The notes beneath the pieces are model-generated. The model was not told the origin of the DNA, made no database searches, and saw nothing but the letters and a program-made list of their open reading frames with translations. A stretch of 64,000 nucleotides of DNA from Chrysomallon squamiferum (taxonomy: Eukaryota > Mollusca > Gastropoda > Neomphalida > Peltospiridae), in the NCBI GenBank assembly GCA_012295275.1, contig CM022673.1, positions 19,151,810 to 19,215,809 of the forward strand, given 5' to 3'. Position 1 is the stretch's first letter. Every line of letters starts with the position of its first letter. This document shows, piece by piece, positions 44,501 to 56,181 of this stretch. The position numbers and the translations under genes are program-made.

Positions 44501-45776
44501 GGAGCACTCATAATTTGAGGTACTACTGTATTTTATTACTTTTTTTAATAATAATAAATATTTTGTGGGGCTTGAATTGCTATTTAATTATTAAACTATT
44601 TAATTATGATCTTCAATAAAAAATAAATGTTAACAAATTATTTTTAATAATTTAAAGAAACAAGATAGACACAGGGGTTTACACAAAAGAAGCTTTAGCT
44701 AGAGAAATGCCTGCAAAATCTAATTAATCATCTAAAGCAAAAAACAACTCTCAAATACTGTATTTCTATCAAAAATAAATAAATAAAACAAAATAAAACA
44801 AAATTAAAAATTAAAAAAAAGATAAATAAAAAAATAAATAAATACAAATAAAAATGTCCAGGCAAATCCTATCTTTTTAAACTCTAGTCTGAGTATCTCT
44901 GGCAGACATCTGGATGGATACTGCTGGTTCTCTGCCAGATAGGTCAATACTTTACAGCTAGTATACTCATTTAACAATAATGCTGACTTTAAATTCCTTT
45001 AGATCCGTAATTTTTGAGTTCATTGGTATCATTTAGTTGTACATGCACACAGCACAAAAAGAAAGTCAAGACCCCCATCATGACTTGGTTATTTTCAGAT
45101 ATGTTGAATTAACCTAACTAGTTACATAATCATCAGCTGATTAAGACTGGAATACCAGTGATATCCTCCATATATCTGTCTAAGCTGTACTTTGTCAGAG
45201 GATTCTCAAGGTATCTAAACTTGGTTCCACAACTACTGATTCTTTATATTCTGGAATCTGGATTATTCTGTATTTGGTAAAGTATAATCAACCAACCTCT
45301 TCTTGAGATGTACTCAGTAATTCTTCCACTGTGTCAGTTTGTTCAAATTGTTCAACTGACATGCTTTCATTTACTGCTAACTGACCATTTTCATCTTCAA
45401 ACTGTCCTTCCAACTGTTCAGTTTCTACAATCTCATTTGCCTCATCTTCTATCTGCTCCTCTATAGATACAGCATCTTCTGCAGCTAGTATGTCAATATC
45501 TTCATCAGCAGTTATACCAATATCAATGACATCCTGCACAAAAATGAATAAATACAAAAAAGAAAACAAACAGCCAAATATGATTTGTAAAGCGTAAAAT
45601 TTTAAATATAAAATGTCTGATTAAAATCAGACTGTTAGCACATACTTTAGGTTTAAGCTCATATATTTCCTTGTTAACAATATGATAATACACTCGGTAG
45701 AACATTTTTAGCAATAATAAAAAATATATTTGATTTACAATTTTTACTCACCTCTGCATCTTCATCAGTTCTATAA

Positions 45777-45808
<32 letters not shown>

Positions 45809-47732
45809 AATTAATTGTTTTTAATAATATTTCATAATCATATGAATGTGCATTTCAGAGACTCTAGGATGCTTTGGATTGACATTTTTACAATGATGTT
45901 TTGGCCGTATGAACCAATGGCAGAATTGTGAAAATATACATTTCAATGAATTTTAAAATTATTTATTAACATATTCATTGATATAATGAACATTTAGAAA
46001 AACAAGGAAAAGAAAAGTACTTGGTATTATCAACTTGTCAAATACACAAATCTTTAAAAATAGCAAATTCATAGTATTTTATTAGCAATTATGCTACAGA
46101 TTATTTTAATAAATTATTGGATTAAATGACTTACTCAATTCCTGGATCTTCATGTTTTGAATTTCCAAGTGTGATATCACCTGATGCTGAGACTGATATT
46201 TCATTTGACATTCCTATGTCATCATCAGTGTCAAGGCCAAGTAGTGCATCCTCATCAAGTTCATCTTCTTCAGTCTATAAATGATTAAAATCTTTATCAA
46301 TTCAGTACAAACTGATACTCATAAAAAATAATAATAATTCATTTAAAAAAATGACATTAACATTGTACAAACTATTTCATGATTATTAAAAACATATATT
46401 TTGTTTTATTACCTTTTATATGCATAGCTATCTGTCAGGAAATGTGATTAGTGAGTTATTTAAGAACTATGAGAGACCATCTCAGTGCCAAATGTAACAG
46501 CTTCATTAATAATTAGTACATTATAGCATTTCTTTTTATACAAAGATTTTATTTAAAAATTATAAAACATAAATCTCTTTTCCAACAGAAATGATATCCA
46601 CTGAATAAATTTGTTTATGTCTATCAATCTATGGTTACCGTTTGAAGTCTATTGACTTTCTTGCAATGAAAGACCTAACTGACTTCAAAGTCATGAGACA
46701 TCAAACAGGTTTATCAACCATCTGATAATTTAAGACATACAGCAACCTTTTCACAGCTTTCAGTCTTAGCTCACTTCTTGCCCTGATGCAATGTATGTTG
46801 TCATTTATTTAGCCCCCAGACCCCTCACCCAAATATTTTTGGCCTGCTCTGCTTTGTTATTAAGTGCTCTTACCTCATTTCAAAAACAGTCTAGTTAGAA
46901 CCATGACTTACTAAGTCACTTACATTTTTTTTTTTTTTAAATATTAATCATTTTTATTTCACAGGTTTGCACTAAAAAATTAGCCAGCACAAATTCAAGC
47001 TTAAAACGTTTTGGCATGCTTACTTTTTACTTCATGTGTATCCATTAAAATAAGAAACTACGTATAATAACATCAACATCAAAAGTTATCTTTTCCTTTC
47101 AGTTCGTACAATATTTTAGTATTAAAAAACACCTGAAATGAAAATCCTCAAAATAAGAAAAGCTTTTCTTGTATCACCCTATGAAATCATTTTTATCTGC
47201 TCCAATACAGAATCTTCATTTGTAATAAAAGAATGATAATATTAATAGATAATTTTCATTTCATGAAAAAGATATTATCCCCTGACGCTGTTGGCTGTTA
47301 AAATTTCAAGGATAATGTTAAATCTAAGAAAAAAGATTACCTTTGTTCTGGGGAAGGCATTGATTCCCGGCAAATCATCTTGCAACAAATCATCATCACT
47401 ACAAAGAAATAAAAAACATTATTTATACCCCAACACACACACACACAAACACACATTAAAAACAAAACAAAAAACCCAAACTATCATGTATTTTACTAAT
47501 ATATGTGAAATATATTTATTTTAGAAGTTCTCTTTGCCTTAAAACACTGGTTGAAAAATAAAACATGTAAGTATATGCATGATACACCTAGCTGATATTT
47601 GGTGATGATATTATTATATACATAAATAAATAGAAAGCTAGTTCAATCATTCTCAGCTGTGCTTAAATGCATAAGAATTAAACACACAAACCTATCCCAA
47701 GTTGATTCTGTTGGTCTTTTTTTGGATGACAT
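26073..47732 (-). CDS. RBM33: RBM33, RNA-binding motif protein 33 (17 exons, 1201 aa)
   Basis: Minus-strand exons: 47692-47732, 47341-47398, 46135-46274, 45752-45770 (19-nt microexon), 45297-45533, 43203-43353, 42162-42571, 39780-39870, 39371-39499, 38582-38899, 35570-35852, 34885-35056, 33900-34059, 28197-29344, 27716-27826, 26889-26977, 26073-26121. All joins are GT-AG and in phase (3606 nt). Human RBM33 (about 1170 aa) binds RNA, acts in nuclear export of GC-rich transcripts and recruits the m6A demethylase ALKBH5. Residue layout: acidic N-terminus (about 14-215); basic RRGRKGQRGGQ patch in exon 7; Gln/Pro-rich region (353-625); charged coiled coil from exon 13 (684-736, motif RQQQAEKRRQELL); Arg/Gly/Met-rich repeats in the 1148-nt exon 14 (737-1119); degenerate C-terminal RRM (about 1127-1201) ending MLDLSHITVRVLSS. 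The length and order match the family. The long introns are filled with transposons. Confidence 0.92.
26229..26479 (-). repeat. Inverted repeat arm, right (with insert)
   Basis: Partner of 25075-25253 in opposite orientation. It begins after a CA microsatellite and contains an extra AT-rich insert near 26292-26365 and a poly-A tract. It lies in the last RBM33 intron, so the pair could pair across the RBM33 3' end if both are transcribed. Confidence 0.8.
26794..26852 (-). repeat. Short hairpin repeat, copy a
   Basis: Matches the family with shared blocks GATATCCTCTGG, GGATATCACTGGTTCTC and GCCAGAGAT on the minus strand. It can fold through the complementary GATATCCTC and GAGGATATC blocks. It lies in RBM33 intron 16. 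Other copies: 44891-44945, 45145-45208, 61655-61727, 62224-62298. Confidence 0.75.
27389..27630 (+). repeat. Direct repeat copy 2 (about 240 bp)
   Basis: Second copy of 24353-24593, about 3 kb away in the same orientation. It lies in RBM33 intron 15 directly downstream (minus strand) of the RRM exon. Its left edge is a poly-T run. Confidence 0.85.
31016..31330 (+). repeat. Diverged tandem duplication, about 165-bp unit
   Basis: Two adjacent, clearly related units begin near 31016 and 31185. Shared blocks in order are AAAATCGCC, ATGT-CAACTA, a CTGG-GCT block, TTATATTT and TTTAATAACTTGT. Divergence is high. It lies in RBM33 intron 13 beside a Ty3/gypsy remnant and could be part of its untranslated or LTR sequence. 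Confidence 0.6.
31640..32055 (+). mobile_element. Degenerate Ty3/gypsy retrotransposon pol fragment (RNase H region)
   Basis: The plus-strand translation shows a recognisable run from the reverse transcriptase C-terminus into the RNase H-like domain: a residue order like APN..LFKLAEDAS at its start, and an ADVLSR motif near 32029-32047. Several frame changes and missing residues show it is dead. It is antisense to RBM33 in intron 13. No LTRs, protease or integrase are seen nearby, so it is a small relic. Confidence 0.7.
32790..33384 (+). mobile_element. TA-flanked MITE (595 bp), Tc1/mariner-like ends
   Basis: Termini are CTGTATATACTTGTGTA on the left and the complement of CCGTATATACTTGTGTA on the right, each flanked by TA (32788-32789 and 33385-33386), as expected of Tc1/mariner-superfamily insertion. 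Sub-terminal motifs TATAAGTCGA and its complement recur on both sides. There is no transposase open frame. A second member in opposite orientation starts at 63626. It is in RBM33 intron 13. Confidence 0.75.
36128..36285 (+). repeat. Inverted repeat arm enclosing a transposon cluster, left
   Basis: Reverse complement of 38047-38203; shared tracts include TGCCATCCGTTTATTTAGAC and CATGTCTTGTCCCTAAACTA. The pair spans 2.1 kb and encloses a TA-flanked element and a fold-back copy, all in RBM33 intron 10. Confidence 0.8.
36374..37089. mobile_element. TA-flanked pogo/Tigger-like non-autonomous element (716 bp)
   Basis: Starts CAGTATACCCTC and ends with the complement of CAGTATTCCCTC, flanked by TA dinucleotides (36372-36373, 37090-37091). 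Sub-terminal TTCGCGG motifs occur near both ends, and it is richer in G+C and CpG than its surroundings. These features fit pogo/Tigger-type TIRs. No transposase is recognisable. Confidence 0.75.
37192..38275. mobile_element. Partial, rearranged second copy of the fold-back element
   Basis: Starts with the same terminus GGGTCATTCCATGTCAAAT as the 7606 element and follows it to about 37690 with internal deletions (for example near 37280 and 37325). The right arm survives only as a short inverted piece at about 38204-38275 (CATATTGCCTTTTCAACA). Between them lies other sequence including the right arm of the 36128 repeat. It is in RBM33 intron 10. Confidence 0.8.
38047..38203 (-). repeat. Inverted repeat arm enclosing a transposon cluster, right
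   Basis: Partner of 36128-36285 at high identity, abutting the truncated right arm of the fold-back copy. Confidence 0.8.
43749..44528 (-). mobile_element. Decayed pogo/Tigger-type DNA transposon (780 bp)
   Basis: TIRs CAGTGGTACCTTGACTTACGAG and the complement of CAGTAGTACCTCAAATTATGAG are flanked by TA at 43747-43748 and 44529-44530. On the minus strand a frame near 44110-44270 starts MDPKKVNAKDSAEKKK and continues into a helix-turn-helix like the N-terminal DNA-binding domain of Tigger/CENP-B-type transposases (ELKHEIIEKYEQG, then ARQYD). The catalytic DDE part is missing, so it is an internally deleted fossil. It lies in RBM33 intron 5. Confidence 0.82.
44891..44945 (+). repeat. Short hairpin repeat, copy b
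   Basis: Plus-strand copy running GAGTATCTCTGGCAGA to TCTGCCAGATAGGTC; its two ends are inverted complements. It looks internally shortened against copies d and e. RBM33 intron 5. Confidence 0.75.
45145..45208 (-). repeat. Short hairpin repeat, copy c
   Basis: Minus-strand copy with GAGAATCCTCTG near its start and GGAGGATATCACTGG later. It lies only 200 bp from copy b in opposite orientation, in RBM33 intron 5. Confidence 0.7.
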
Positions 47733-47786
47733 ACTATAACATTAAACTGGTGTATTTTTCATTCATGGAGATACATACATAATGAC
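47733..47786 (-). other. RBM33 5' UTR part of the first coding exon, with a small upstream ORF
   Basis: A minus-strand CAG acceptor at 47787-47789 with a poly-pyrimidine tract defines the upstream edge, so at least one noncoding first exon lies further right. A 5-codon upstream ORF (ATG TAT GTA TCT CCA then TGA) precedes the RBM33 start. Confidence 0.55.
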
Positions 47787-50504
47787 CTGTAAAGTAAAAA
47801 AAATATTTTGGTTTAAAATATAAGGAAATATTTGTAAAAAAATTTAATAATTGAATTCAATATAAAAAAGAATGAGTCATGTATGAAAGCATGTATACAT
47901 TAGTACTAAACCTCGAGATTCTTAACTGTAAAACTATTTTATGTGGTTTAGTTATTCACTGAATTTAATCATTTATTATGTTAATTGAAAACCACTTAAT
48001 GTGTAAGTAAACATTAAAACTAAACTATTTAAGTTAAGTTCTAATAAATGTGACTGTTTTATACACAATGAAAATTACAAAACATTCGCGTATGAATCAT
48101 TTTATTTTCAAATAAATAATTATTTCATTAAACGATGGGGGAAAAACCCAAAATGAGTATCTTTGCATGTATATTAATTGTCAGTCACAATGACAGCATT
48201 GCTGTCTGTGTCAGTATTGGAAAACTGGTTGTTTGACAATCTGAGGAGTGTTAAAAAATATAATAATAATGAAATATAATATTACAAAGTTCAATATTAC
48301 CTTCATTTTATTAGACCTATTAAGTCATTATGAAACGTGAAATATGTTGCAAAAATGCCTGTTAATTAGCAGTTAAACCAGAAGTGAAAAGTGCATCTGG
48401 TTATGCACCCAGGTGCTTTTGTCTTTGTAGACCATGCAACCTATAATACATAATCTAAAAATGCTTTGTTTGGACAAACTCCTTCCAAAAATGGAAACGG
48501 AATTAACATTCCTTCATGCAAAAGATAAGTAAACACTGTTTACTTTATAGTTACAGAAGATGTAGCCTGTGTTGAAAAAAAAAACATACCAAATTCTTAC
48601 ACTTTAATATACATTATGATCAGTTACTGAGAGAATAGAAAAAAAAGAGAGAGAAAAAAAAAGGTTTTAAAATAGAACTATTCTAAATTACCTAGTAAGA
48701 TGCAAGTTCAATAATGATGGCAATAAATGAATAAATGATTTTGAGGTATGTTAACAAATATGATGTTCAAAGTGTGCCATGTCCTTGTAGATTTTATGTT
48801 TAAATTTCTGGTAAAATATTACATCAGTCAAAAACAGCTTTAATACACATACAGTAGCAGATACATTGTCTTTGTAAAAAGATGATGCTTCTCTTGCTAT
48901 GAAAACATATTTTTAGTGAATGGGTATGAATGAAAATACCACATCCTGCCTCAAATCTAAAGTATAGAATAATAGATGTAATTCCTACATCACGTGAGAA
49001 CAGTAATGTATGTACTGCTTACTGGTAATGTGTAACTAATTATAGTAAATAATGATTTGATATTGGCAGATATGGTTATCATCCTGCGTTACAACTTAAA
49101 GTTATGCAACTCTAAGACTTAGGCTAACTTAGTAACTTCATTAAGACTCTTAGTCTTAGTAAGAGTTAAAAATTACTGAGTTAAAAGTAATCTTTCATTC
49201 TTTGGCGATAAATATTCAAGTTTTAAAGTTAGAATTTCGCGCTCTTATTACAAACAATTAATTATTGTTAATAAGTTTTCCTGACAAAATTACAACTGAC
49301 AGACGTAGCACTGGAATGTAATTCCAATCATCATTTTTCTGTTCTTTCCGGTTTTTCGATGGAACGAAAAACTAAGCTTGCTAGGGCAGTGATGAATGAA
49401 CAAATTTATGTTATAATCATATACTTGTGCTTAATGCATATTAGTTACCTATTGTAAACCTACCTAAGACGAAAATATACCAGTCAAAATCAATATTCAG
49501 CCACAAATATTCGCTTGAAATTACAAATTCAAATTAAAAACAAATGTGCAAACGCGACATTACGACCTTATTTTTGGGGGGTCTTTATTGCAGTTATTTT
49601 AAATTCGTCTCCTTAGTTCTGAGCATCAGCATAAAACGGAAATAAAACGTAACACTAACAGTTCCAAAATGTTAAATATCAAGAAGCCTGATCCAATACA
49701 AATTTTTATTTCGGAGCCTCTCTTGATTGTCCATTGTCATTTTAAACAAATAAAAAAAAGAAATAACAATATTAATATTGTATTTTGATGACGATAATCA
49801 ACAAATGTACAGTTGTCTCTCTCCCCCCTCTTTGTAAGAAACCTACTGTTCAAATATTATTATAGTTGTTAATCCTGTATGGCCTTTAAGTCTATGAAAA
49901 TAATTTATCAAACTGTGTATTTGTTACGTAAAAGTTAATACTTTAGCATTCTCTATAATATACAATTATGAAACTAAGCAAGTGTTCTTTTGACCAATTT
50001 GTTGTAGTTATTATTATTATTTAAATTTAATTTCTAATCTGTATGAGCTATCAAAGATTACTTCTGTAATAAGGACACGAGAGAATATATCATTTCCACT
50101 CACGGGCCGTTTTACAGATTAACAAAAGTGGTACAAAAGTGGTCACTGGTAACATTCACGCTTAATATACGGTGTGAAATAAAAGCTGTAACATAAATCC
50201 GTAAATGGTTAAGACAGTAATTGAGAGAAGAGGCATCTGTGTCACCAATGTTGATTTAAGGGCAGTAAAGGATAGACATTTGGTACATCATTGGCCACAT
50301 TCAGCTTCCACTTACAGATATAATTACGCAAACATAACAACAACACATAAGACAAACTTTTATGTTATACGCGAATTAAATTCAATAAAGGAGATGTGTA
50401 ATAATAAACCCCAAACATATCAAAATCTTTCAACCCGACCCCAAGCATCACCACCACCACCACCAACAACAACATATTTAGTAAATAAAGCATAAAATAA
50501 ACAC

Positions 50505-50699
50505 GCTATAAATTAGGCAGGCTAACTGTAACTGAACAAAATATTGTTGAAAGAGCTAACATGGTTGAGCATCTACTGAAAGTGCAGGATGTTTCTCGAT
50601 CAAACCATCTTAACGAACCTGTAGTACAAAAATGGTGTAAAAAACTCACGAACTGTACATGGAATGGTGCATTTAAAAGATCCCTTGCTGCTATTCGGG
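50505..50699 (+). other. Unidentified open segment with coding-like composition
   Basis: One plus-strand frame stays open for about 65 codons before a purine run (contains ERANMVEHLLKVQDVSR and later WCKKLTNCTWNGAFKR). It has mixed, non-AT-biased codon use unlike nearby chance frames, and an acceptor-like AAATTAG at its left. No donor follows; instead it runs into A-rich sequence, which would fit a processed fragment. I do not recognise the protein. It may be an isolated exon, a retrocopy or chance. Confidence 0.25.
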
Positions 50700-51125
50700 G
50701 GAAAAAAAAAGCTCTTATTATTATGGTTGTTGTTGTTTTTTTTAAAACATAATGTGAAGTCAGCTTATAAGTTAATATTAGAACAAAGAAACCCCCCCCC
50801 AAAAAAAAAAAAAAAAACTTTGAATTTTAGGCGACTAATTGATTAAATTTATATGTATTTAAAACGATAAATAAATCAGCTATCATTTGTCTAATACACA
50901 CACAAATTGAATAATTTGTTTTAATAATAATAATAATAATAATAACGTTTAAAAATTTAAAAAGTGAAAAACTGGGTTTTCTTTTAATTTAAAATGTGTT
51001 ACATTTTGATGTTTTTGAATAATTCAGTAATTAATGTTTTGAGAAGACGTATTTCTGTCTTCTTTTATAATAATGATTATCGACAACTATCTACCCAAAC
51101 TATCTGTCATTTATAATATGGAAAA

Positions 51126-51126
<1 letters not shown>

Positions 51127-51165
<39 letters not shown>
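51127..51165. repeat. (TAA)n microsatellite
   Basis: Thirteen or so uninterrupted TAA/ATA triplets in the intergenic region. Confidence 0.88.
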
Positions 51166-52146
51166 TTAATTATTATTTGAGAATTTTGGGGTAAAGAGGT
51201 AAAGAGAAATGAAAGTGTTGAAAAATCCATTGAGATGAAGGTGCAGGTTTTATCTACGATTGACGTAACGATCTGCGGTTCAGACAGAGAGGATGCACAT
51301 TGTGCATTGGTAAATTCGAGGAAGGAAAGTGCAGATCAGTTATTGCAAAATTTGTTTTGAATACAATACGGCATTTTACCCGACGGAAACTAAAAGGCAC
51401 GGTAATCGGAATCTCGTAAAATTTGAAAGCGGAGAAAATTTCTATCATCGATAAAATTATTGAAAAATTATTCTTAAAAACCCCCGAGAATAAACAAAAT
51501 AATAATTAAAAGAATCGCGTAGATCACACACCAAAATAGAATTTGTTCGGTGTAGATCACCCGCCAAAGTAAGTCCATAAATTTTACACAGTTTGTGTAA
51601 ACTATTAATCTGTTCGTATTCTTCACATATTATAATTATATGATTTGTTTTCGTCATTATTTAAAATATAAATATATTCCTGCATATTTATTTATTTATT
51701 TATTTAATAATAGCAACATTGTTATGTATTATTTATAAGTAAATATAAACTGTAAAATATGTTTTGTACATGACAAACGACACTGTGCTTATATTTGATC
51801 TTAAAATGAATATTACAAAACTGTAAACAAAATGTAGAATTATTCCTATTCTTTACATTCTTAAAATTTTATCCTTATTCACAGTACATAACATATATTA
51901 TTTTTCTTTCATATATTGTAAATGTTACAGGTCCGTGGAAACAAAAGAGGAGACTATTGGGTTTTTTTGATAGTTATTGTGGTTGTTGTTTTAGCATGTT
52001 TTCTATTTACTTAAGTATATTTCTTCTTAATCATATTCATCATGTTCTTTTTGCTCTTTTCTTTCGATGTGAAAAAGTTGAAATTCAAAATATTTACCAA
52101 ATATTTTTGAAACAAGTTAAATCTACAGTACATATCAAAACATGGT

Positions 52147-52190
<44 letters not shown>

Positions 52191-52479
52191 ATAATATAAA
52201 CTATGTTTAGGACACACACACACACACTCCCAAATAACCCATGGCCTTTTTCCAGATTATGACAGTAATTATCAAGGATTTGGGGATCAAAATAAGAGAA
52301 ATGATGTGCAGACTTAAAATACAAAAACTATAATCTTTACTGTTTACAAAAACACATTTCAAATCAGAGTTAGAATCTTTTATTCAATGACAATAGGGTT
52401 GTAAATGCTTTTACAGTTCCTATATAAGCAGTGCATGAGGTGTTGCACTTATGTTCAATAATTTTGAATATATTATACA

Positions 52480-54010
52480 TGAATCATGATTTAAATACAA
52501 AACATTTCCTACATATTAATAATCTGAAATCACAAAAAAATTGAGATTATGGAAGCATACAATCTAAAGGATCCATTTAAAGAATTATATCCTAATCTTA
52601 GACAGTTCTGATAAGATTTTTTTTTTTTTTTTAAATACCTAAAAGTCTGGTGCCAGCTGTACAAAATGTTACAATTGAAAATAGTTATCACTCAAATCAC
52701 TCAGAAGTAATTCTGTATTTAAAGTTAAAACAGTTAAAAGGATTATGGAAATTTAATAATTCTTTATTAACGGACATGGAACGGACTGTTAAATCAGTAA
52801 AAGAAAAAATACAAAAAAATAAGTATGCTGTACATGCTTATAAGTTTAGAAGATTTAGATTTGATACCAAAAGGTGAAATACAGTTTTCAGTTAGCATCG
52901 TCTACTCATTATATAAAATGTATTCGGATAGTTAATTACAGCCATAAAAGAAATGTCGAATGTGCTATATTTGGATATAACATGTATTCCAAAACCTAAT
53001 AAACCAAGAGAGTTCATAAAGAACTGGCACCCTTTAACGCTTTTAAAATGCACTTATAAGGAGGCTTCAATATGTATTGCAAATTGAAGAAAAAAGGTTC
53101 TTGATAAAGTTATAACGGCAAGCATGCTGATTTTATTAAAGGATGATATACTGACGAAAACATTAAGTTTGTCTACATGTTTTGAACAACATGACATTCC
53201 TAGATTTTGAAAAACCTTTGTTTCAGTATCTCGGTCATTTATAAATAAAACGCTAGATGTTTCAAATTTTGTATCATCAATTAAAAACTGGATAAAAAAT
53301 CACTGTACAGCAATTCATTATCAAGAGTAATATAAAATGACTTCTGTTCAGAAACATTTAAATTAGAAACATGACACAGACAAAGTGACCCTCTCTCCTT
53401 ACATATTTATTTTATGTCTGCTGAAATTTTAGAATAATGGTAACATTATCAACGGTGAAGCATAGCTTTCATCACAATATGCAGATGATGCAAGTTTTAT
53501 ACTTAGTTCTCCTTAGTCCATGTACAATACACCGTCACTTTTAGATTGTTATGCTTCTAAATCAGGTCTAAAAATTAATTACTCAAAAAGTGTTTTGGAC
53601 AGGTAAAAAAGAAATTTTCAAAAGGTGTTTACCACTTTTAGCTGGAAGCTGGAATGGGGATCAGTTATGTTACTAGGTATAAATTCCTTGTTTTTTTAAA
53701 ATTTATTTGTCATAATAAATCTGAAAACGCAATAATGTAAGATTTCAAGTATGGGGGTGTTAAAATGATAAATATTTTCAATTTTGTGACAGCATTAAAA
53801 TGTATGAATTATAGAAGAATGTTCAAAGCCATTCGATAATTATATAAATACTATTTAAATAATGATATGTTTTATAAATGACTTATTAAATGAACATGGA
53901 ACACAGATGTTTAAACATATAAAGAATTTAGAACAAAATATAATGCATCTTCAAATTTCCTTGAAAATGGACTTATATAAGTATGTATGCATAAAAGAAT
54001 AAAATTCCCT
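52480..54010 (+). mobile_element. Dead L1-type LINE ORF2 fragment
   Basis: Plus-strand translation across several frames shows the endonuclease C-terminus (MEAYNLKDPFKELYPN near 52550, then SNHSEVIL near 52700) and reverse transcriptase blocks: PKPNKPREFIKNW near 53000, a degraded GFIKGRYI-like block near 53130, a PLS block near 53390, and the catalytic motif as YADDA at 53478-53492. The YGGVKM..FN..TALKC region near 53750 follows. Multiple stops and frameshifts show it is inactive. The 5' end and 3' tail are not defined. Confidence 0.82.
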
Positions 54011-56181
54011 TTCTTTATGTTTCTTTACTCTTTTCTTTTCTGTTTTTTCTTTTGCTTGCTGTCTTCTTTTTAACTGTCAGATTATTGAAATTACTTTCAT
54101 AAGGACACCTATGTAGAGGTCAAAAAAAAAAAAAAAAAACCAGAGAAAAAAACCTTTAATGTCAGTATAATTTTATGTCATATAATTGGTATATAAATGT
54201 TACACGATGTTGTAACACAATAATTCCCAACCTTGACATTATAGTTTCATTTGGAGATAAAATTTGTTAACATTTACAAGAAAAATTCATGTTATGTTAA
54301 AGAAATAGGAGGCATGTTTTATCTTTATTTTCAACATTTAAAGAGAGGTTACACTAGTTCTGAATTTGGCTGAAACCTTTCTATGAAATATGTGAATAAT
54401 TACGTAAGTAAATAATTCAGGACTTGTATCTTTTCGAATTCGTCAATAATTTTTTTAATTACTATCGTATACCTGATACCTTTAAAGTGTAAACATTGTC
54501 TAAAAACCAGAGGATTTCTTTTTTTATGTACATAAACTGCAAGAGAGAAATAAAATTATTAATATTACTAACATTATTTATTTCAATAACACATCAATTG
54601 AAAATTATATTACTATAAATAACTTCAAAATCAATATTGCATATATAAAAATGTTATATTTGAATCAATTAAAATATTTTAAAAATCCATTGATATCTTG
54701 TTTAATGATAGTGTTGTTTTCTCCACTGATGTTTTGGACACAAGTTTCCTTGTTGTATTATAAAAATAAACATTGGTATCCAAGCACATTTGTAGGTTTC
54801 TCTTTCACAGTGATTTTCAAGAAAGAAGTCATTTTACTTTCCCACTATTTAACATGGTCATATTTTTGTTTTGCTTAATTATCATAAGTCTAGTTCAATA
54901 AATACTTCCATTACAAATTTAAAAAATGATACTGATTACATAAACTGCTTAAACTATAAAAAAGACGTAATTCCATGAAAATCATAAAACCAATTAAAAC
55001 AAATCTTAAGGGATTTTATTTACAATTTTAAAATATAAAATAATTTTATTATTTCCAGCAATTTTTTTAATAAAATAATTTCTAAAAATTCTTTCTATTC
55101 CAATTTAATAAAAAACTATAAAACTTAATATTAAAATTTTGTATACCCTGCTCAGTAAAACAACAAGACATTTATATTTACATAATATAAATACTTTGTC
55201 TCAAATTGTATTATTCTGATTTTTTATATAACCAAAATGAAAAATATAAAATAAAAAGAAATAAATATTACAAAATAGATACATGACAGGTTGTTGTTAA
55301 CATTCTATTTTTCTTGTTTTTGAATTCTGATATATTGCTATGAATGAAACCAATAAAAAAATCAGTTTTAAAAGTAATTAAAATCTTTATTTTCAGTTTG
55401 TTTTGTCGTTTGATAACAAAGTCAGTTATCCCCTCTCACCTTAACTGAATATCCCAATTCAATTTTTGTACAATATTATTTATTTTCTAAGAATTTTCTA
55501 ATAACTAATGATAAAGAAATAGTTCTAAACAACCTTTAATTCTAATTTGCTTTTAGCTAGTGATGACTGCTATAACTGTATTACATACTTAACAGAAGTA
55601 TAATATTACAGTTTGAAACAAACTATATAATTACTAAAAATATAATACTGATTTACAATTGTCAACACATATATGTTGTAAATAAAAACTGCGAATGAAA
55701 AGATTAGACAAAAATGTAATTTAGTTTTGTCACGGTGATACATTTGTCAGATAGGATTATACATATGTTAAACTGTTTATGATAAAATTAAAATATTACA
55801 GGCTAAGAAAGCTTATTACCAATTTTCAGTATTAAACATTACATAAAATATTTCTCGATAATTATAAAAAATAGTTAAAGAGGATATTAATAACAGAACA
55901 AAATACATATCAACATATAAATATAAGGAAAAACAATATCTACAAAATGAAGAATAATAATGGAAACAGAACTAAACCATACAGTTATATTACACCTCTA
56001 TACATCTCCATACGTCTTAATGAAATACTACCACAACTATACATATCTGTAAAAAATGCTACTACTACTACTACTAATAATACCATTAATAAAAATTATA
56101 ATGCATGTACAGCTAACAATGAAATATCAAGTAAATCATAATATGTATTAAAATAAACTGAGTTTAAATGGCATAAAATGA

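Larger units (their letters stand above)
47790..56181. other. Intergenic region upstream of RBM33 and downstream of the ABCG gene
   Basis: No complete gene is seen. The RBM33 promoter and first noncoding exon should lie in the left part; 49200-49700 is somewhat richer in CpG and is a candidate, but no start site can be fixed. An unidentified open segment is at 50505-50699, a TAA microsatellite at 51127-51165, a TA run at 52154-52190 and an L1-type remnant at 52480-54010. From 54010 to 56181 the sequence is AT-rich with no recognised feature. Confidence 0.5.
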
